64,000 nucleotides of DNA from Takakia lepidozioides (lineage: Eukaryota; Streptophyta; Takakiopsida; Takakiales; Takakiaceae). The notes under the pieces were generated by a model that ran no database searches, was not told where the DNA came from, and saw nothing but the letters and a program-made list of their open reading frames with translations. Position numbers and translations under genes: made by a program. The DNA lies in NCBI GenBank assembly GCA_030704615.1, contig CM060734.1, forward strand, positions 31,822,042 to 31,886,041. The letters run 5' to 3'. Below, piece by piece: positions 58,452-64,000 of the stretch; the first letter of the stretch is position 1; the number at the start of each line of letters is the position of its first letter.

Positions 58452-60672
58452 CTTAGGATTTCTAATTAAGGAAGTTTGATGAAGTGGGGTGGAACCTACA
58501 CGGCACGAAAGCTGGATCTATGTTTGGATCTATGTCTCAAGTAATGTTTGTCTAAATAGGGCTGAACTTCATAAGTACAAGAAGTTCTATACATAGGGTT
58601 GTGTCAAGGCGTTTATTCCAATGGATTGACATCCCCAAGACGCAAAGGTTTTCTTACAAATTGTTGTGTCTTGTGTGCGTGTGCGTGTATTGATCATTTA
58701 CATTTCGTTGGTAAGGTCAGCTATAACACCAAGAAAGCAAGAAAACAAGAAAGCAACTTAATCTCATATATTCTTACATGTTTTTAGTCTCATTTCTCCA
58801 ACATGGAGCTTGCGTCCAATTTATGGTTCTTTCTTGTGGGGTGGTTAGTCTTATACTCTACCTCACATGGCTAGCTCCAAAAAGGCGTCTCTACCCCCTG
58901 GACCACCTAGGTGGCCCATTGTTGGATCCTTGTTTTATTTGAGCAAACTCCCTCATCGTTCCATGGAAGAGCTCGCAAAAAAATATGGGCCAATTATGTA
59001 TTTGCGCCTAGGGTATTTGAATCACATTGTAATTTCAAATGCAGAAATGGCCAAGGAGGTGCTGAAGATTCACGATGCAGAATTTGCATCTAGGCCTATC
59101 TCCATAGCAGGCACATATGCAGGTCTCGTCTATTCTGATATCATTTTCGCACAACATGGAGATCATTGGCATCTACTCCGCAAAATATCTGCTACAGAGC
59201 TGTTCACACAACTTAAAGCAAGACTCAACACTTTTGCAACTGCATGCCATGATGAAGTGACATGTATGGTGCAAAGCTTATCCAACCAGGGAGGAAAAAT
59301 TGTGGAAATGAGGCCTACCTTCCATCAACTAACAAGCAACCAAATTTATCGAATGTTGTTTGGAAAATGCCGCGAGAAATCAGATGGTCTTATCGGGAAT
59401 GAAATTGATGATTTCTTCAATTGTATTTCAGAGATAGTGGAAGTTGTGGGAAGATTTAACATTGGTGATTTGATGCCAACCCTACGGCCGTTCAATTTAC
59501 AATGACTTGAAAGACACATGAAACGCATCCGAACACGAATGGAAACTTAACTTTCTAACAAAACGAATACAAGAAGGGAACCAAAGTGGTCGATGATTCC
59601 ACTATCAAAGATTTTGTCGAAATTTTGATGGGTCTTAACGATAAACTTGACGAGAAATCGATATTGGCAGTTTTGATGGTACGTCATGTGTACGTTACAA
59701 CTGTTTTATATCTGATAGTTTCCAAGTTATATATTCAATATACATTGGAATTATGTCATGTATCTTATAATGCATTTGTCCACTGACAAAATATATATTA
59801 TTTCTTGAAATTACAGGATATGCTTGGAGCAGGTACAGATACATTTGCAACAATCTTGGAATGGGTACTGACTGAACTTATCCATCACCAAAATTATATA
59901 TAGAGCACAAGAAAAACTTGAGAGAGTTGTGGGCAAAAATAAGTCAGTATTGGAGTCAGATCTTCCCAATTTGCCTTATTTGCAGGCCATCGTCAAAGAG
60001 AATTTTCGTCTACACCCTGCAGTTTCATTGACACCTCCTCATTTTAACAACACTGATACTCAAATCCTCAACTACAACATCCCTGCAAAACTCGAATGTA
60101 CTCGTGAGTATTTGGGCTATTGGTCGCGATCCAAAGACATGGGATAAGCTTCTCGAATTCAATCCAGATCGTTTTCTGCATTCTGATGTCAATGTTTCAG
60201 GATCAAATTACACTATACTACCATTTGGATCGGGTCGTCGAGGATGCCCTGGTTTGAATCTTGCCCAACTCATGGTGCAATGCAGTCTTGCAGCAATTCT
60301 TCATGCATTTGATTCATCTCCACAACCAGGTGTTAAGCCAGAGGGCATGAATCTGATGGAAGCCTTTGGGGCTGCGTGCCCAACTGTTGAACCTCTTGTT
60401 GCTCTTGCAAAGCCTCGTCTATCAGCCCAAGTATACAAAGACTCATGTAGATGAGTAGATAGTTGAGGAAGATTATTAGATGTACAATTGAAAATATCTT
60501 TCTGCCATGTTAGAGGTAGTAAATGACAAATGAACTTTGTTTCAATTTTTTCAATGATGATGAAAAAGATCATCTACAACCAAACTTGTAAACCAATTAG
60601 TGTAATTAACAGATAGATGGATGCCATACCATTTCTCAACTTAGGTGAAATTGTGTGAAGGTTTGATAATAG
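58452..60672 (+). pseudogene. Duplicated CYP71-clan P450, broken
   Basis: The locus is a copy of 40878-43065, including the promoter region and the intron. Its ATG is at 58803, but a single-base loss near 58837 (GTGGGG for GTTGGGG) destroys the frame within the membrane anchor. Downstream there are an in-frame stop at 59503 (CAATGA for CAAGGA), a further stop and a short deletion near 59548-59560, a frame change near 59890, an extra A near 60087 and another change near 60438. The heme loop FGSGRRGCPG is still readable near 60225. A shorter ORF from 58867 lacks the anchor and stops early. The I-helix has also changed (GAGTDTFATI). It is a recent duplicate that decayed. Confidence 0.9.
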
Positions 60673-60674
60673 TT

Positions 60675-61408
60675 TGAAGTATGACATTCTCACAACTAGG
60701 ATAAATTTCTAGGGCTCACAAGTTTTAAAGAGAAAAGTTGTAGCTTACAAATAAGAAGGGAAATTAGGGGGTAGTGTCAAGGACGAGAACATGATTGAAC
60801 ACAAACAAGAGATCAGACTAGAGGTACACGACTAGACAAGAAGTTAAGGTCGGCGTGGCCGAATGCATGATGGGTAAACATGAATCAAGATGATCTTTAT
60901 AACAAAGGACAAGAGTACAAAATACTGAAATTCGACTTGAATACTGGAATGCTGGAAACTAGACTGGATTACCCGATACTGGAGACTGGACTAAAGTACT
61001 GGAACTGGACTAGAGTACTCAGAATGGAAACAAGAATAGCTTGAACTTGTGTTGGCGAGACTGAAGAGTGTCTAGTTTCGCCTTCTCTATATACTAGCTA
61101 CTAGGAAGTTCCCTAAGAAGCTTCCCCAATGGAGGTTTCTTGATGGAGAAATTTCTTTAAATAAAAGAGGTATCTTGATGGAAGCTTCCTGAGCTTTCTC
61201 CAAAACAAGATTCCTTCAAATGAAGCTTTCTGAGCAATTTCCCAAGTTACTCTCGATAATTTGGTAAACTCTCGGTAACTTGATAACTAATGGTAACTTA
61301 TGGTAACTCATGGTAGAATGGTAAATTATGATAACTTTCGATAACATGGTAACTTGGTAACTTCTGGTATTTACTCCTGGTAAGTTCCTCTGGGCTATGT
61401 CCGTGACA
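60675..61408 (-). mobile_element. 3' LTR of a minus-strand LTR retrotransposon (Ty3-like ends)
   Basis: Read on the minus strand the segment begins TGTCACGGACATAGCC and ends ATGTCATACTTCA, so it has TG...CA ends. Just before it in minus orientation is a purine tract, AGAGGAGGGGGTGA, as expected next to a 3' LTR. It begins exactly where the match between the two P450 loci stops. Inside it, degenerate GGTAACTTATGG-type repeats lie at 61256-61372. A related fragment is at 34510-34680. Confidence 0.7.
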
Positions 61409-61800
61409 TCACCCCCTCCTCTAGCGCCAAATTCCTCGAGGAGCAAAATCTTGGACTTGCTTAGAGTTGGAGAAAATCCAAAATCCGACGAATGGTACTT
61501 GCCAATGTATCGGCTCTTCGTTCTTGACTCAAATGATTTATAAGTCCCTGCAACCATCGATACTTTCCAACACCTTGAACTTAGGACCACGCAGTGATTT
61601 GAGCATTCTGATTTTCGAAGCTGCCTTCAAACATGATTTCGTTGCCCTCTGGGTTCGAAGCCTCAACATCCAACAGGATTATCAGACTTCGAGTAGGCTC
61701 CACTTGCCTTGTACGGGGTCCAGACGAGCAAGTACGGGCCGCATTGGTGGCCCATCGTCTCGAGAGCGTCGGCGTATCTGTCTGCCATAAACTTGAGACA
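61409..61800 (-). pseudogene. Remnant of retrotransposon internal 3' end
   Basis: Minus-strand frames give GKYHSSDFGFSPTLSKSKIL and ILLLEEFGARGGGDVT just before the purine tract. The acidic-leucine stretch ending in GGGDV is usual at the end of Ty3-type polyproteins. Several stops interrupt the frames. No integrase or reverse transcriptase motif remains, and no 5' LTR appears before the window ends. Confidence 0.5.
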
Positions 61801-64000
61801 ACTTAACATCGAGCATTAGACTGCAAGATGAGAACTATTCCAGCATATTCTCTTCTAAACTTGGGTTATGATTCACAAATTTTAACATGATGTATGTCTA
61901 TGTACACTAATGGGACTGCAACCATTGTTGCATATTGTTGCCTACACCAAGACACTGACACGGACTTAGCACCTGACTCTTCTCTGGAAACAAACCATGA
62001 AATAGGAAAGAGCCACCTGAATTGAGAGTCCATTTTATTTGAAGTCGTGAGAAATAACTAAATGGGCTTTCACTTCCGCAAGCTTCATTTATCTTCGGAA
62101 AGAACAAAATGTTGATGTTACTCTTCAACAATAATTTTGTAAAATATTTCTTCAGAATATTTGTTGAAATATCTTTCGTACTAGGTCAATTAATTTGTGG
62201 CAGTAAATAATTCAACAAAATAGATGTATGCTTCATGTCGTAAGGCCCAATGAGAGTGCATACGCAATTAACAAACCCAGACGGCCAAATAGTTTAATAA
62301 ACCCTAATAAGTTTGATGATTAATCACATGAATGAGAAAGGAGGAACCATGTGAAATATGCTAACCCCAACTGCAATAGTATGAGTACATATGTGGGAAC
62401 CTAAACCTTGATTGCCATTGGGCAGAAGACCAAACAATGTTCAATGGTTTTCAATGAGCCAACAATATATAACGTTCCTATACAACAAAATCTGCTGATA
62501 CTACTACAATTTATATTGAAAATCACATGAATGTTGCACTTAGCTATATTTGGTTTCAACGTTGTATGGCTATGGAACAATTTTCAGCAGGGTCTGAATT
62601 GGACATTCACCTTTGATAAAAAAAAAAAAAACTTTGAAGTTTGTAGGATAAAACCAACTAACACATTGAAACCTCAAATCAGTCAGCTTTGTGTTTGACT
62701 GGTTAAAAAATCTTAATGCTAACTCATATGATAGACATATGTATCTTCAAACTAACTCGTATGATATATAACCCACCATATATTTAAATTGTTTGAAACT
62801 TCAATGACTACTCTAAAAACCTAAATTGTTTGGTGATGATTGAAATTTCAAAAAGATTGGGGTCATGCTACGTATATAGAAAAGATTTTTTGAAGGAAAT
62901 GAATCACGCAGTTTATACACATGAAACACCAATACAAAGCGACTACCAACTAAAAATTCATTGCATTATCAAATTACCAATCTTGAAAAAATAATTGAAT
63001 GTTTATTGCTTGAAGATGAATTCAAATCTCTTAAATGCTGTTGTTTTTTTATATACTGACCAAAATTATATTCACAACTTGATTAGATTAGTGAGTGTAA
63101 AGGCTGATTCTAAATCTTGAAAATTTCATATGAAATTTATTGTAGCCAAAGTTTTTGCTACCTATTTGGAAGAACGGGACAAAATATCCAATTGTAATAG
63201 CTATGTTTGATGCTACAAATGTCTCATGTCTATTGATGTCATATGTCATTCACACTTATAACCATATACATTAAAGTAGTGTCAATTTGCATTTGCGTCA
63301 TATGACAAAAATTATATTTTCACTTTTTTTCTGCAGAAATCATTAGTTTCATGGCTTTAGTAAGTTTTGTAAGTTGCATTACAACATTAGTTGGTATACA
63401 ATGGGTTTCTTTTTGGTAAATAATTTGAGTTCTCAAACGTGTTCTTATTATTCCGATACACATGTAATAAACAATTGTTCATTATCAATCATGACAATTA
63501 CTTCAGCCAATGTCGCATTTGTTTGTTCAAAATATTGTACGTTATCAATGATAAACAAATGAGTTACAAAAGATTGGATTATCTCCACGGATTTGGGAGC
63601 TCAATACTCCACCTCATACAATAGCATGTTAACATTTGGAAAGCATTACAGAGCAACTACAATTGGGATTAACACTTTAACAGTCTCTCTTGACTTAGGT
63701 GTCTCATCAATTTTCCAGCATAAGTCCACAAATAGTGGTGGGGAGTTGGTACTTTAATTCTACATTGATTAGCATGTATCGTCCTCCCAATTTTAGGAGT
63801 CAAAGAATCAAGAATGGTGCCAGTGTGTACAGGTCAGATTACTAAGGCACTGTGCCTTAGTGATCTGACCTGCATCATGGTAGTGTTCTCTTTTTAAACT
63901 CTCTCATAGCGGAGATTATCTCCAATGTTGTTCATAAGCCGATCTAGTCGTCCATGAATTCATTTGTGCTGTTAATATCGTATTCAGAAGCCAGATTCAA
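61801..64000. other. AT-rich region, no gene seen
   Basis: Only short ORFs without recognisable content are present. A 13-A run lies near 62619-62632 and a strong 43-bp hairpin at 63830-63872. Confidence 0.5.
63830..63872. repeat. 43-bp near-perfect palindrome (hairpin)
   Basis: Arms of 21 bases (63830-63850 and 63852-63872) are reverse complements with one mismatch around a single central T. The arm reads CAGGTCAGATTACTAAGGCA, then C. It has no poly-T after it and no flanking tRNA-like boxes. Confidence 0.9.

Noticed and set aside
58867-59505. A shorter functional P450 starting at 58867
   Set aside because: It lacks the membrane anchor and stops before the I-helix and heme loop; it is a fragment of the pseudogene.

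Overview
The window reads as nuclear DNA from a land plant that makes swimming sperm: a bryophyte, lycophyte, fern, or less likely a cycad or Ginkgo. The plant signature is a CYP71-clan cytochrome P450, a LACS8/9-type acyl-CoA synthetase and a plastid-type N-terminus, all split by GT-AG introns. The motile-sperm signature is a complete 21-exon homologue of CFAP57/WDR65, an axonemal dynein-regulatory protein that flowering plants are expected to lack. I cannot name the species.

Layout. 1-7840: a decayed minus-strand LINE (gag-like ORF, endonuclease, damaged reverse transcriptase, zinc-binding tail). 8016-8129: a GC-rich 34-bp inverted repeat. 9482-14295: a long-chain acyl-CoA synthetase pseudogene whose two middle exons are inverted. 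16097-26170: CFAP57 on the plus strand, with SINE and other repeats in its introns. 26582-28944: a four-exon gene for a plastid-type protein with an HMA-like fold. 31014-32126: a Pro/Gln-rich tandem-repeat ORF. 32735-33855: a minus-strand LINE tail. 34510-34680: an LTR fragment carrying a small insertion. 35890-40068: a multi-exon gene for a very charged, probably disordered protein. 41198-42847: an intact P450. 43900-46085: palindromes and a 101-bp tandem repeat. 46543-56846: a 10.3-kb DNA transposon with 16-bp terminal inverted repeats and a perfect 8-bp target duplication; it carries its own frameshifted transposase gene and nested LINE copies. 57000-58170: unassigned minus-strand ORFs. 58452-60672: a duplicated, dead copy of the P450 locus. 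60675-61790: the 3' end of a minus-strand LTR retrotransposon. 61800-64000: AT-rich with one strong hairpin.

The host genes do not form a pathway. CFAP57 should act in the sperm flagellum, the P450 in specialised metabolism at the ER, and the HMA-like protein probably in plastids. The most notable object is the 10.3-kb transposon. Its ends, target duplication, subterminal repeats and D-D-E transposase agree with one another, and its transposase belongs to a family I cannot name with certainty. The clean intragenic inversion in the acyl-CoA synthetase and the palindrome-bearing minisatellite come next.
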